Source of the DNA: Antedon mediterranea
Lineage: Eukaryota; Echinodermata; Crinoidea; Comatulida; Antedonidae
Length of the DNA: 64,000 bases
Assembly (NCBI RefSeq): GCF_964355755.1
Contig: NC_092679.1
Location: 23,066,432-23,130,431 of the forward strand
Direction of reading: 5' to 3'
In this document: positions 49,555 through 62,460 of the stretch, in pieces
How the letters are laid out: every line of letters begins with the position of its first letter
Numbering within the stretch: the first letter of the stretch is position 1
The notes under the pieces: generated by a model
What the model was told of the DNA's origin: nothing
What the model saw: only the letters and a program-made list of their open reading frames with translations
Database searches by the model: none
Made by a program: the position numbers and the translations under genes

Positions 49555-51985
49555 GGGTCAGTTTTCTATCAACATGTCCATATCTTCAGACTTCACATGA
49601 AGCATAGGCCTAAGTAGTTGTACCAGATAAGAACGTATTCCCATCCCTCGTTATGATCCAGACAAAACGAACATTTTTAAATTCATAGGCTTGCTCATAA
49701 TACCCACGTGTTGAGCTTTGGGATTGGCTTAATAGAAATGTTGCGATTACCTCCGGTAAAGTCTGTTAAGCAGATGGAGAGACCAAGCCTGGTTTTAAAT
49801 CATGTAGATATCAGTTGCAAAGTGGAGATTATTTAAACAACTATAATAACTGACCATATCAGAGTTATGGGGCGGGCGATAAAGTATCCTGAATAGGTTC
49901 TCCTTCTTCCAATTTTAACTCATTATCGTGAGTGAGTCTAGAAATATGGGTTTAGAAAACTTTAGCAAACATTTTGTGTTTGTTTCTGTTAGATCTAATT
50001 TGTTACTTGCTGGTATCAACATTAATAAATAACATTTTTAAAAGAATAATGTTGTACTACAGTACTTAGCTTCTTTCTATGTATTTTTGTGAACATTATT
50101 CTTGGTGTGACGGGTTTCAACAGTTATTCTGCATGGGTTCGAATCCAACGCTCGTCGTTTAGAGGCAAGACAATTTACCTACGTTTACCTCTTTCACTAT
50201 ATCTCAAACCATGTGTGTAAATGGGTACGTGAAAACGCAAATCGGGTCAAAGTCACATGATATTATAAATGAATCATTCAGATTGATGAATTTTTAAATC
50301 GCCCTTATATTTTGGTTTCAAATATATCTGTGCCAAGTTTCTTGAAGTCTTTCTACATTTCTGGACATTTAAACTCATCAACTTGATATTGAGGTAAATA
50401 ATGCGAAAGTTTTCGATTTAATTGTCCTTGTAACTAAGTGTCAATATTATATATAGAAATGTAATTGACAAGAACAGTCAATCAAACGATCGTTTCATTC
50501 TGTATTTATTAGTTATTCAAGATATATTTTCACCTGAAAATTAAAAAAAAAATGTTTTGCTGAATATGCCATTTTAAAGTCACACTAATTATTAAATATT
50601 TTAATAATGTTACTTACTTGCGTAGAACTTGTGAAGAGACAACATCAGCTAATGATGGTGATGATTTTACTTTCTAATAATATATAGAATAGGCCTACAA
50701 TTTGATTCATATAAAAGTATCTACAGTTTGAGAAGCCTGCGTCATATTACGTAATATTATTTAAGATGGTCTGTGGTATTGATACCTTCATGTTCCAACA
50801 ACGAACCAAAATATATACAGTAATGGATATTTTAAAACCAACCAACTTTCGAAGTTTGTGTATTTAAAAAAACAAATTAAAATCCCGAGTTTTGCTTATG
50901 TAGCCTGGTAAATGTTGACGCATGTGCAGAGAGCATGACCAGCGTTTTTTTTTTGGTTCTGAACTATATTATTCCTTTTATTGGGTCAATTGTTAGAAAC
51001 TGGGGATTTGATAGATTAGTTTCGAATTATTATGGGTAATTTTAATTAAAATAAAATAGTTTTCACGTATATACGCGAAGCTCACGGGAGAAAGAGCTTT
51101 TAAATACCATGAGAAAGGCTCAATTCAATCATTTAACATTTGTTTTATAGCTATACGGTATCATTTTCTACCCCAGGTGATGAGATTTTATGATTTATAG
51201 AGCGAGTTTTTATATTAATTTGTTTTTATTATATACAATATACACACATAAAATATGTCGATTACACATGGAAAAAGATGTCTGAGGGGAGTTTTTATTT
51301 AGATGGAATTGTGAAGGGACTTTGTCTGTGTAACATTAATACTTAAGATTATTTACCATCAAATCATGAAAATTACTAATATTTTCCACGAAAACCAATA
51401 ACATACATATACAAAGATTGTAAAATTCGTCCCATAAAAAGAAAAACAAAGGTAAGAATTCGTCAATTGCAAAATAAATAGAAAATCTCCGAATGATACC
51501 GTGCAACCGACGGGTCTGATATCAGAACTAGGGGTACACAAAAGTGAACTTCAGAAGAGTGTCCACAGGCCTAAAACGCATGGATATTCCATCTTTTGAT
51601 GGCGCAATTTTCGCAACTCGTCTATTACGTTTTCTTGAGTAATAATCACAAACATTTGAAATGGAAGGAAGGGCCCATCTAGAGAGGTGGGTCGGTACTA
51701 TTTTATAGCGCCATGTTCCATTCTTACCCTCTCCACCCTACTACTACCAACTACATAATCAATTACGGGTAAAGTATTTAGTATGTAATAAAGTCTGAAA
51801 CGATGTTTTCCATTTGACAAATGTTTCGAGAACATTTGAAAATGTCCACATCTGTCAACTTGTTTCCGACTTTTTGCAAAATGTGTTTTAATATACGTAG
51901 CTCTCCATAAAGTCACATGGTGTATACCGACCAATAGTGATGTTTCTATGAGTGTCGTTGTATGTTAAACTTATCCTATCAACAG

Positions 51986-52111
51986 GTGCTTGTGATCCAC
52001 TCAATGGCCAGATGTCCAGGAACCGTGCATCCCATTAGAATCAGTCAGGCATTAGAGACTATCAATATTGTAGATGAAGTTAAAACAGATATTAATACTT
52101 CCTTTTATACG
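51986..52111 (+). CDS. Possible isolated exon, unknown protein
   Basis: Follows a fair acceptor (CTTATCCTATCAACAG) and ends at GTTAGT. It is open in one frame for 42 codons (VLVIHSMARCPGTVHPIRIS and on), with a richer base mix than its neighbours. No family recognised and no partner exon found, so it may be chance. Confidence 0.2.
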
Positions 52112-52339
52112 GTTAGTTACACTAATAATAAGTAGTACGTGGGATAAAACGTTGTTAAAACTTATCAAAAAACTTGCAATGCATTTCAAGATGTTTCGTG
52201 AATGGTTTACAGGGTGATCAGATGCGTGTATTGAAAAAAGAAAAACAGCAAAAAAAATACCGATATTGAATTGGAAATGTTGTTGAAAATAGTGTTGGTA
52301 TACATCAGTTGGTGGTATATAAGATATATTATATTATCG

Positions 52340-52415
52340 TTCATATTTAGCTTTTTGATTATTTTATTTTGTATCTCCATTGTCATTTTTTTCAGTAATT
52401 TGCCTTTGGAATTAT
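52340..52415 (+). mobile_element. Partial copy of the 55.7-kb element terminus
   Basis: ATTTTGTATCTCCATTG then CAGTAATTTGCCTTTGGA match the copy at 55.8 kb, with the middle (the GAGATCCAGCCACTGATACC part) missing. Confidence 0.6.
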
Positions 52416-53316
52416 TTACTCCTATATTTCAATTACAAAACATACACAAATACTTCTTCATTTCTTTACATAGATTTATTGTCATGTTACATTTATATGC
52501 TTGGTACTTAGTACTTACTTAGTACTTACTTAGTACCAAAAAAATAAATATATATTATTACAAGATATATTTATTGTCACTTTTGGAAATACAAAAGTAA
52601 AACATGCAGATAGTAAAAGCATACAAAACTAAGTAGGTATTGATTGCACAAGGAATCATTCATCAAAGTTAACTTTATAAATATACTAGTTAAGAGTGAG
52701 TGAATGAATTTCTTATAGGCCTAGTACTTTACTTTTTGAGGTGAGCGGCCGGATCTGTAACAATCTTTAATAATGGATTGTTTTAAAATGGATTAAATTT
52801 AAGTTAATTTCTCTTATTTTAATTGCATTTATTATATAGTAAATTCAAGATGTTTAGATTTGTCATCATTAACTTTAGTATTTTATTTAAATTACTTATT
52901 CTAACTATTTCAAGAAAACATTTATTTTTTTCTTTGATACATAGGCCTAACGTTTTTTTTACAGAAGTGAGTAACTTGATTAAAACTGCAAAATGACCTA
53001 TTTATATTAATCTTCATCTTTCATGTTTGTGGGGGACAATACATATTTAATTAGCTTAAAGTTTATCCTTATCTGCTTATGAGTTATTCATCCAATAAAT
53101 CATCATTTTGTCTTTGATCTGATACAGTAGGTTGGTTCCAAAAATATACAAAACTTGATTTATTGTCTACCAAAGAAAAAACAAAAATGACAAATTAAAC
53201 ATTGAATTAGTCATTTATTCACTTTTCAAAGAAAATAAGGATGATTAAACTATAGTTTAAAGAATAATAATATCACCGGGTGGTTTAAAATAATGTTCTT
53301 TTCCTGATGTGTTTAT

Positions 53317-53475
53317 ATAAATCCAAAGGCAAAATACTGAAAAAATCCAATCCTGTGGGTATCAGTGGCTGGATCTCAATAGAGATACCAAAAAAAATCG
53401 AAAAGCTAAATCAAAACATCAAGTAAAACAGCCAGAAAAGTTAGCAGAGCTTTCGGGCAACACTAGCCCTTCATC
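53317..53475 (-). mobile_element. Element terminus, inverted relative to 55.7 kb
   Basis: Read on the - strand it matches 55711-55880 along about 160 bases, including GAAGGGCTAGTGTTGCCCGA then AAGCTCTGCTAAC and GAGATCCAGCCACTGATACC. With that copy it makes a 2.5-kb inverted-repeat structure. Confidence 0.8.
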
Positions 53476-55604
53476 TTCATTATATATACATTCCTCTATG
53501 AAACACAAGGAGAGCAACAATGGGATTTGAACAAAGGTTTACAAACATCTATATAAGCACCAGTTTAGAGTTTAAAATATATTCATCTGGGCCTAATTTA
53601 TTGTATGTAGGCTACTTTTAATAAACTGTTGATAAATTAATTAGTTAAGGCATTACACAGTGTTAAGTACCACTTTAGAAAATTAATTGCATCTAACAAT
53701 TGAATTTCATATTATTTAATAAAAAAAATGTTAACTTTTTGAATTAATGAACTCATTTAATAATTTTTGTGTGTATTGTTGTACTATAAAAACACATACA
53801 AATTATCAAATGAGTTCATTAGTCTACGAAATAAACAGTTATTGAAAAAGTTCATAAAAATCAATAATTTAACATTGTTTGCAGACATTCACATTTCTAG
53901 CAGACAAAAATTATTGATATTTAAAGATTTTATATATTTTTTATATGATGATAACAGTATAATAATGACATAATGAAAAGATCTTTGGGTTTGAACTTTG
54001 GGTTTGACGAAATTTAACAAAGCATCAGCATAATTTTCATTTCTAGCAGACAAAACTCATTGAATTTTAAGACTATTGTATGATGAAAAAGTATAAAGAT
54101 GTTAACTTTGGGTTTGATGAAAGCTAACAAAGCGTCGGCATCATTTAAATAGTATTTAAAATCAATAACATTACTTTTAATAAAAATTTGTTATTCTTTA
54201 GTGTAATGTGAAAATAAAAATTGAGTTTATTAAGGGTTAATAGTCGAATAATTAAATTAATACATCATTGTTAACCTCCTTAAGTTGCTATTACAATTCT
54301 TTTGAAACATTTTCATTACATCATGTTAAAATTGATAAAAGAATAAAATCATTAGTTTTCATACAAAGAAATGTAATTCTATTATGTTATAGGAACAAAG
54401 GAATTAAGAAAATATATAAACAATTTTTAGGAACACTATAGCAAAAAATAAAATATACATTCCCATGTTGTCCTTTTGCAAGATTAGAACCTGCGTTCTT
54501 TCATTTACAGGGTGGGTAAACTGCGAAAATCATGACATTTACATGACTTTTACATGATAATTGAACATTAAAGCTGACCTTCATAAATTAAAAAAATAAA
54601 ACATATAATTGCTATGTGAACAATATAACTAAGGTCTTGGAATTTCAGAGATTAGAAACATATGTAGGAATTGCTTTTCTGCAAAGCCAATTTGGTCTCT
54701 AGGCTGTCATACGACAGATGTAGCGGCAGGAATAACACCTTCAAGCGGCCACGGTTGTGATGGCTAGGCTCCCTAGGGTACAGGCAGACAATGTTGCTAA
54801 AGAGATGTACAACCTATTGTGTTTTGATTGATTGATTCTAAATTAGGAGTCTGTCAAAACAAATTTAATATCGTCGTGGTTTGAATGAAGACATTTGGGA
54901 CGAGAATACACATAAGTTCTATTCAATTACTCATTTATATCTGTATAGTGATAATTACTAATAGTAAGGATTGTGTATGTGGTTTTATTTTGTGGTGACC
55001 ATTTGTACCATTCTGCCATCTTTTAAAGACATCATGTCTCTCAACGCCTTAATCTACCAAGTAATGAACTTGGTTGCAATTGTTTGATGTTTACTATTGG
55101 GGATTGATTGCGGATGTATGGGATTAATAAGGATTAAGAAGGATTTATTATTGATATAATCTATCAATAATTACCACAAAATATGATGTAATTTTTAAAT
55201 AACTTGAATTGTTATATTATATAATAGTGAAAAAATAATATTGTATATAGCTGTTTGTTATTTAATCTCAAATTATAAACATAAATCAAGAGACTTTATA
55301 TAAATTAACAGGAACAGAACAAATCGCCGTTGATTATTAATTAATAAAAGACGATAGCAATGAAGAAAATCCGCCCACAACTGAGAACTGAGATTAACAT
55401 TATACATAAATGAAGCAATTAAAGTTTTATTTGAAAATATGATTTGACAAAAATTCAATAAATAATAAATAAATAAAGTTTAAAAGAAACTAAAATATAT
55501 ATAAAATATGTACCATCATATATAAAATAATAAAGATAAAATTTTAAGTTAAAATATATATATATATACGTTAAGTCTGGAAAAGAAGTCAAAACTACAG
55601 TTTG

Positions 55605-55653
55605 GTCTCAACAGGCTTGTTTCGTGAGTCGTGAAACTCACTCATCAGGAGAC
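55605..55653 (-). ncRNA. Hammerhead ribozyme, type I
   Basis: Read on the - strand: stem I GUCUC (55653-55649), core CUGAUGA (55648-55642), stem II GUGAGU / ACUCAC (6 perfect pairs around a 6-base loop, 55641-55624), core GAA (55623-55621), stem III ACA / UGU with a 4-base loop (55620-55611), cleavable U at 55610, and stem I closing strand GAGAC (55609-55605) pairing perfectly. All conserved core bases are present. Short stem III with open stem I is the form found in Penelope-like elements and retrozymes. Self-cleavage would fall just after 55610. Many such short-stem motifs act as dimers, which is untested here. Confidence 0.85.
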
Positions 55654-55710
55654 TATAATATATATATTATAGTATATATATAAAGCAACAAAATTCATCT
55701 CAACTTGCAC

Positions 55711-55880
55711 TGATGAAGGGCTAGTGTTGCCCGAAAGCTCTGCTAACTTTTCTGGCTGTTACTTTATCGTTTTGATATAGCTTTTCGCTTTTTATTTTTG
55801 TATCTCCATTGAGATCCAGCCACTGATACCCACAGCATTGTCATTTTTCTCAGTAATTTGCCTTTGGATTTATATATATA
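55711..55880 (+). mobile_element. Element terminus with hammerhead-like sequence
   Basis: Begins with CTGATGA (55710-55716), an extra A, GGGC-loop-GCCC, GAAA, then AGC-loop-GCT and A. This resembles a hammerhead, but stem II has a bulge and stem I does not pair, so it is probably inactive. The rest matches the inverted copy at 53.3-53.5 kb. Confidence 0.65.
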
Positions 55881-57524
55881 TATATATATTGTATATATTC
55901 CAAAAATAGTATACATTTTAATTAATGCAATATAAAGCCAAAAAATATATAATTTAATCATAAATTTAATAAAATAAAAGTGCTTTGTAATACTTATAAG
56001 GGATGGATTTCTTAGTCCGTAATTTAAATTAAATTTATTTGATGGCATTTAACACATGTTTCAGTCATTTTAACAAAAGGTGTTGCAAATATCTTGACCT
56101 TTAGGTTGAATTGCACTACTTTCAACCTAAATTTAATTTAATTTTTAGGTTTATTTTCATTCTGTTATTAAAGTATTTTTGCCACTTTTACATTGTATGA
56201 AATTAAGCAATACATCATATTTTGTTTTGTCAATGTAAAAATAAACAAATTAAATATTTCAAATAAATTATTTCAGTTTCAATGTATTGTACTTATTTTT
56301 ACTGAAAGCAACAAAATTCATCTCAACTTTGCACTATTTGGAACTTTCTCTTGTTAATTTTAGTTTAAATTGTATTGTTCTATATTGTATTTTAGTTATT
56401 TATATTTTATGATTTTTATTATTAGGATAATACACTATACCGATTGGTTTGCGCTCCTGCTGCAAAAGCATTATTCTAAGTTACTATTATTAAAGAGGAA
56501 ACTTTAGCAATGATATAGACAAAAGAAAAAAATGGGAGACAGAACTAGACCACACTTAGAACCCCCTATTGAGGTTGAAAAGTCCACCCACTCCCGGAAG
56601 CAGAGATTCTAACAGCTTTTTAATGACAATTTGGAGACAACAAGTTCTTTTAAAATACATAACAAAATAATATATAACACTAGATGTTGAACTTGATGAG
56701 ACTGCCATTAAGTTGATCAACAGGCAAACAACTAACCCTTTTTTTATGTTTTCAAATATAAACTAAGTTACATTTTTTGTTGATTCACCATAATTTACCA
56801 ATAACACGTAAGTGATATATTTCAATTAATTCACTTAAGTCAATAAATATATAAGGATAACTAAAAGACTTTTAGATTTTAAAAGTTTTTCTCAAAGTGT
56901 GAATGTTGAATACAGCAACACAAAATAAATTCTGCTAATGCTTTCGTGTGTAGTACCCACTCTACCTCAAAATCACAAATAGCTTTCTATCTAAAATGTG
57001 AACTTAGGTTCAGACCGAAAAAAGAAAACATACTTATAACCACATTAACAAGGAAATAAGAGACATTGTTAAAATGCTTTGGTGAACCACATATTGCGAA
57101 AGAAATGTGTGAGGCCGACCTTCTGGGCTCAAGAATTCATTCGTTCTGGCTACATCGCATTATATCCGGCAAATGGAGGTTAAAACCTTTATAGAATGCG
57201 ACTCCAGTGATGTGATGACCCGTAATTAATCTAACTGAGGGGTATCATTGTAGACGCTTTCATACTTTATTGGGGTTAAACGTCAGCTAATGAAACAGAT
57301 GCTGAAGAATTTGGAAACGATTGGAGGGGTAATGATGTTGATTAGCTTAGTTTTAGTTATGTAACTTTTTCGAAAAAAAAAACATTTTCACCACTTTTTA
57401 TTTTATTTATGAAATGTTGGCACATATCATTCAATAGTACGTAAAGTGAAATAAAGTGCTGAACTTGAGGTGGGTGTGAGGTTGCAGGGCTCCCTCTTGG
57501 ATCCGCCTATACCATTTGCAAATT

Positions 57525-57664
57525 AATCTTATCTACACTATCAAACCTTATGTGAAAAAAGTGTGATGTGCCCATATATGGACATGATGTTTGGGTGTAT
57601 CACTACCATATTTGGGCACATCACACTTTTTGTCACTAGTTTGATAGTGTAGACAAAGCATTAG
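57525..57664. mobile_element. MITE family A copy, worn ends
   Basis: CTACACTATCAAAC near the left end and GTTTGATAGTGTAGACAAAG at the right, with the TGATGTGCCCATATATGGAC core. Confidence 0.75.
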
Positions 57665-59799
57665 TTAGTGTGAATTAGGTCAATTTCTGTATGAATACTG
57701 ACAATGCCTCTGACTTAGTTCAGAGGTGGGCTCATGAGTAGCACAGAAACTAGGACTCTAGCCTTTAAGAGTCACATTAACGATGACTTTTTACTTATTC
57801 ACCTTTGGAACACTGGTATTTAGGAAAATGAATCGTTCCGATTAATAAAGTAGTAGTAATAATAGGAAAATATTTAGATAATTGGTTTACGCAAAAAAAA
57901 CTGTATAATGGTAATATTCTTCTTCTCATCTGGGGATTTGTTTGGCTTGTTATTTTTATTTGGCCTAGTAATTTCCGCAAAAGACAATTTCTTAAACAGC
58001 AACTGAAATGGATTGATTTACCGATTTCTCCTATATTTTGTTAAATGTTTACTGCTAGACTTTTACCAATACACCATGAGAAACCATCGTAAAAATTCAG
58101 CACCTGCTGCGCTTCTAGCTCCAGCAAATAAAATCACATTTTAATGTTTCGTTTGCATGCACCATGCGACTTTATGCGGCAACAATTTTACTTGAAAAAA
58201 AAGTCGCTATTGCTGATGCAAACATGAACTGGAGCCGGACCGGTGCAGGTGTAAAGTAAAAGAAGAAACTCGACTTGTTATGAATTTGTATTAACATGAA
58301 CTTAGTATAACATTCTGTACTGGACAACAGAAATAAGGCCAGGAACCTAGGAACATGTTACTGGAAGTCACACAGGTTAAAACTACCAAGCTATGTTACA
58401 AATAATATGAATGCTAAATAAATAGTTTAAATATAAAGATGAAAAGGTCATGTTTTGATAGAATAATTATATTTCAATATCAATCCCAGCATGCGTCTAA
58501 GATGTTATTACTGCAAACACACAATGATGCAACAAACAAATTACGATGTGTCTATATTTGTTGACATAGTGCGTGATCTATTGACCCTTCATGGCTGGAG
58601 GTAACCACAAACAGACGACATGCTTCTACTATTTAAACAGCATGATGTAGCAGAGGGAGTGAGACTTTGAAATTGAATATCTGATGTTACCAAAGTCAAA
58701 AAACAAGTTATACAGACCTACTATAAGTACAGTGAATAAATACATTTATGAAAGACAAATAATGAATTTTACAATGTTTCTAGCATTTGAAACACATGAG
58801 GGAGAGAGAGTGAGACCTGAAAACCTGATGTTACCAAAATAAAGTTATCTATCAAGTAATATTGAAAAGTAGTTATACAGTAAAATTAGCAATGGATTTA
58901 TAAAGTTTACAAATTTATAAATAAAATCATGGAGTAAACTGATAAAATACAACATATTTAGCAATAAAGCAAGCTGTTTATAAACCGAGATAATGTTTCT
59001 TAACCAGGTAAAAAGGTTCATCTAGATCTCTGTATAGTATTCAAATATTTTTTTCTTTTGGATGATCCAAAAGGAATAAAACCGTAAAAAATATGTTTTT
59101 AACATTGGACAAAAATGGTTTGTTTCTTAACCAACTAACTTGCGAGAATAAACAAATTTATACATAAGAACTGATTTGCTCCAACATATTGCAAACGGAG
59201 GGAGTGAGGAATATGAAGAGAACCAATAATAATATCAATATGACAGATATAATATTTCAATTGTGAGGTTCAAGGTGAAAAGAACTGTCAAAATATATTA
59301 TGATGATATCTGTCTGCTGCATCAAATAGATTAAGAGTTTGTACATTTTTAGAGATTACCAACTTCCTTAAATCCAAAACGGAATTGGTTGGGATGAAAT
59401 GGAATACCGTATACCGGTAACCTAAATGGAGTGTATACGACAAAGTACAGTCCTTAGGGGGCAAGAGTATGAAATTTGGGGGGTAATTAAGGGCTGGGAT
59501 TATACTGGGATTGCAGTAACAATGGGATTTACCATACTCTTGTCTTGTTTCTAGCCTAAATTATGAGTGGGATTTGGAATGGGATTATACTCAAGAATAC
59601 AGTGTAGGACTCGATGAATAAAATGTGTTACTCAGTCATGGATCAAATCTTCTTTTAAAATCAATAATTTTTAATGAAAAGTTAGTTCAGGGCCTTCCTA
59701 CCAGTATAGTTGGTTAGGTTAAGGACATAGCCTTATATGATTACATCATTTTAATCGCAGTGGACTAAATGCCACATATAAACACTTTTCATTTTCTTA

Positions 59800-60040
59800 A
59801 GTGTCCCTTTTGTGTCAAATAGCTACCACCTAACAGTGCTCGTTTTGTCTGTCCACAAAGACTAACTGTATAACCAACGGTGCACTGGGTTCTTTGAAAT
59901 ACACACAAGCCAGATGTGTACTGGACCTCTAGTTTTAAGTCCTTCTCAGAGAAGACTTGTTCTACCACGAAAACTATGATCAAAGAGAGCCTTGAATCTG
60001 TGCCAATTTTATGGCTAATGGTTGTGGCGCCCATGCATTT
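59800..60040 (-). mobile_element. SINE copy 2 (same body as at 2.7 kb)
   Basis: On the - strand it contains GTGGTAGAACAAGTCTTCTC, AGGTCCAGTACACAT and CAAAGAACCCAGTGCA, aligning with the body of the 2721-3045 SINE. The tRNA-like head has decayed. The open frame across it is a by-product. Confidence 0.7.
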
Positions 60041-61395
60041 TGTTCACTCCGGACAAAAAATAATAATTGTAGCATAATATTTTTCTCCTATATTTTTATC
60101 ATTAGTCATGAAGGGTCAGAATATGCTGGATAAAGGAGGAAATTCAAAAAATTATATTAATAAAAAAATGTATTCCCAAACCACTTAGCAGAACCAAGTT
60201 ACGTACACAAACACAGTAAAATATATGGAATACTGATATCTCTATTATGATTGGATGTCATATTGTTTGCTAATCTCATTATCATGATCTTCCCTATATT
60301 TGGAAACCTTTGACTGTTTTGTGTGTTGTTAATTTTTCCCAATATTGGCCTGATTATGATATCAAATGACCTATAAACACTGACCACTTGAGGAAATCTT
60401 TGATTCCATCATATCCTACAAAATTGAATTTGACTATGCCAGTTAAAAATATCACAAAAAAAATCAAATTAGTGACTTTCATCGATCAACATAATGATTA
60501 CCTAGATATTTGAACTTTTTTTTTATTGATCATCGGTTGATGAATATTGTCTATAAAAATTATAGCAAAGACATACACACCCTTCTGTTTTCATTTTTTA
60601 AAAAGTCCACCCGAAATTTGTTTTCCTTTCCATTTTAATGTTGCATAATAGTTTATTCACAATAGTTTATTCAAAAATTGGATTGAAAACAAATTATTTC
60701 TGTGAATATTGTTCCATGCTGGAATATTTAAGAGTATTATAGGCAGTAGATGGGAACATACTCCATTCTCCTTTATTATGATTGCCCCATTAATCGGGAA
60801 ACCACCTCACGACCTACAATTTCTTTCCACTTTTAAAACAGATTTAGAACATAAAAAATTAAATTATAAATCATAAACTTGAGAGAACAGAAATTCAATT
60901 TGAAATATTAACTCAATGTTATTACAGCCAACATATCAACTTTAAAATATGCTCAAGGCATCCGAGATGGTGAGCAGATACAGGCAAATGTATTATTTTA
61001 AGAAATTGATTTATAGAATTATGATTCCCATTCAAAGTAGATTAATACATTTAATAAACGAGAAAATATTGAACACTTCAATACTACATTGACAAATAAT
61101 ATTTAATTATATTTAGAATGATTTAATATTATGTTTTGAAATTTTATCAATTTAGGCTATGATTTGTGACATATATTATAATCTAGTATTTATTATAACT
61201 TATTGCAAGTCTTTTCTGATCATGTTTATATTTTACATGAATTTCCTTTGAATAGATATGACGTGTCTAAAGTAAAGGTTGGTGAATGAAGATGAACATT
61301 ATTGCTCTACTGAACAACTGTCACAACATTACCAGGCCATCAATATATTTGATATACAGTATTTTTCTTTGTAGTTTTATTGTGAATTTCAATTT

Positions 61396-61549
61396 TAAAG
61401 CTCTGTCTACACTATCAAACTAGTTTGATAAAATAAAAAAGTATGATGTGCCCAAATATAGTAGTAATATGCCCAAATAGGGTAGGGATATGACTATCAT
61501 CATGTCCATTTTTTGTCACATAAAGTTTGATGGTGTAGATAGAGCTTAA
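61396..61549. mobile_element. MITE family A copy
   Basis: Left end TTAAAGCTCTGTCTACACTA; right end TGGTGTAGATAGAGCTTAA. TTAA stands at both edges, a possible target site. Confidence 0.85.
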
Positions 61550-62267
61550 GTAGAACAATACAATTTCTTGAATCTAATCAAAAACCCGACCATTAGTTTA
61601 AGAGAGGCTACAAAGGTACACTAAAAAAAGTTGAATCTATAAAACACTAGTAAATACTGCTTCTTATAGAAACCTATCCTCAATTAATCAATAATTTATT
61701 GATTTGTTAATATGAAATCGTAAATACCAGACATAATCGTACATAAAACGAAAATAAAAAGCTCTTCTAATGCCATTGAGAGCAAATTTCATTTTCTTGA
61801 CAATAAAGAAATAATGCTTGCGAAAAACGTGTTATATAAGCAGTTTAGTCTGTCACTTTGTTGCCACAGAGACGAAGGATAAACTCTGTTGATAAATTGT
61901 ACTATCACTAACGCACACATTGTCCACTTGAAAATGAAAAAAAAATGAAGTAAAGTGTTATTTAGAAATGTCAAAATATTAGTACAGTAAACCAATAAAA
62001 AAAACATGAAATATTTTGGTGTTTTTGTTTTATTTTGTTTGATGATTTCATCCTCAATTGAGGAAATTGGGATCAAGTCCTCCATTGAACCTCGACACCC
62101 ACAGTGTGGCACCTACCTTAAAAGGTATGTTTTAAGGATCCGAACAAAACATTTTAAATGAGTTAAATATAATTTTATAAAAAGGTTTCCAATAAAAATT
62201 ACCAATCACATTTATTGCTTCATTTATGAAAATAACATGCTTACTTAAATTTTTTGAGAATTTGCTT

Positions 62268-62460
62268 TAGGTGCACAGAAAAACGCACCTCACCAGCATC
62301 CTACAGTATTTTGTAAATCTCTTCATAAAGTTATAGGTGCAGAAAAGAACACACCTCACCAATGTCCTACAGTAGTTTGTGATAATGCCAGGCTACTAAT
62401 AAAAGTTATAGGAGCAGAAAAAAACACACCTCAGCAACGTCCTACTTCGTGATAGCGCCA
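62268..62460. repeat. Three diverged tandem units of about 70 bp
   Basis: Each starts with a word like AGGTGCAGAAAA, then CACACCTCACCAA-GTCCTAC; the AGGTGC/GCACCT words form a small inverted repeat in the first unit. Confidence 0.8.

Larger units (their letters stand above)
40501..51985. other. Non-coding, repeat-containing stretch
   Basis: No exon recognised. It contains cryptic triplet-rich sequence (43320-43600 and 44215-44330), a 100-bp tandem array, family B elements and a tRNA-like SINE head, listed separately. The remainder is AT-rich with no supported feature. Confidence 0.45.

Noticed and set aside
50137-50147. Second tRNA from a perfect B box (GGTTCGAATCC)
   Set aside because: No A box or pairing arms at the right distance upstream.
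52112-56050. Autonomous Penelope-like element with reverse transcriptase
   Set aside because: No reverse-transcriptase or GIY-YIG motif in any frame read; only termini are present.
59789-60034. 81-residue gene on the - strand
   Set aside because: Coincides with a SINE body shared with 2.7-3.0 kb.
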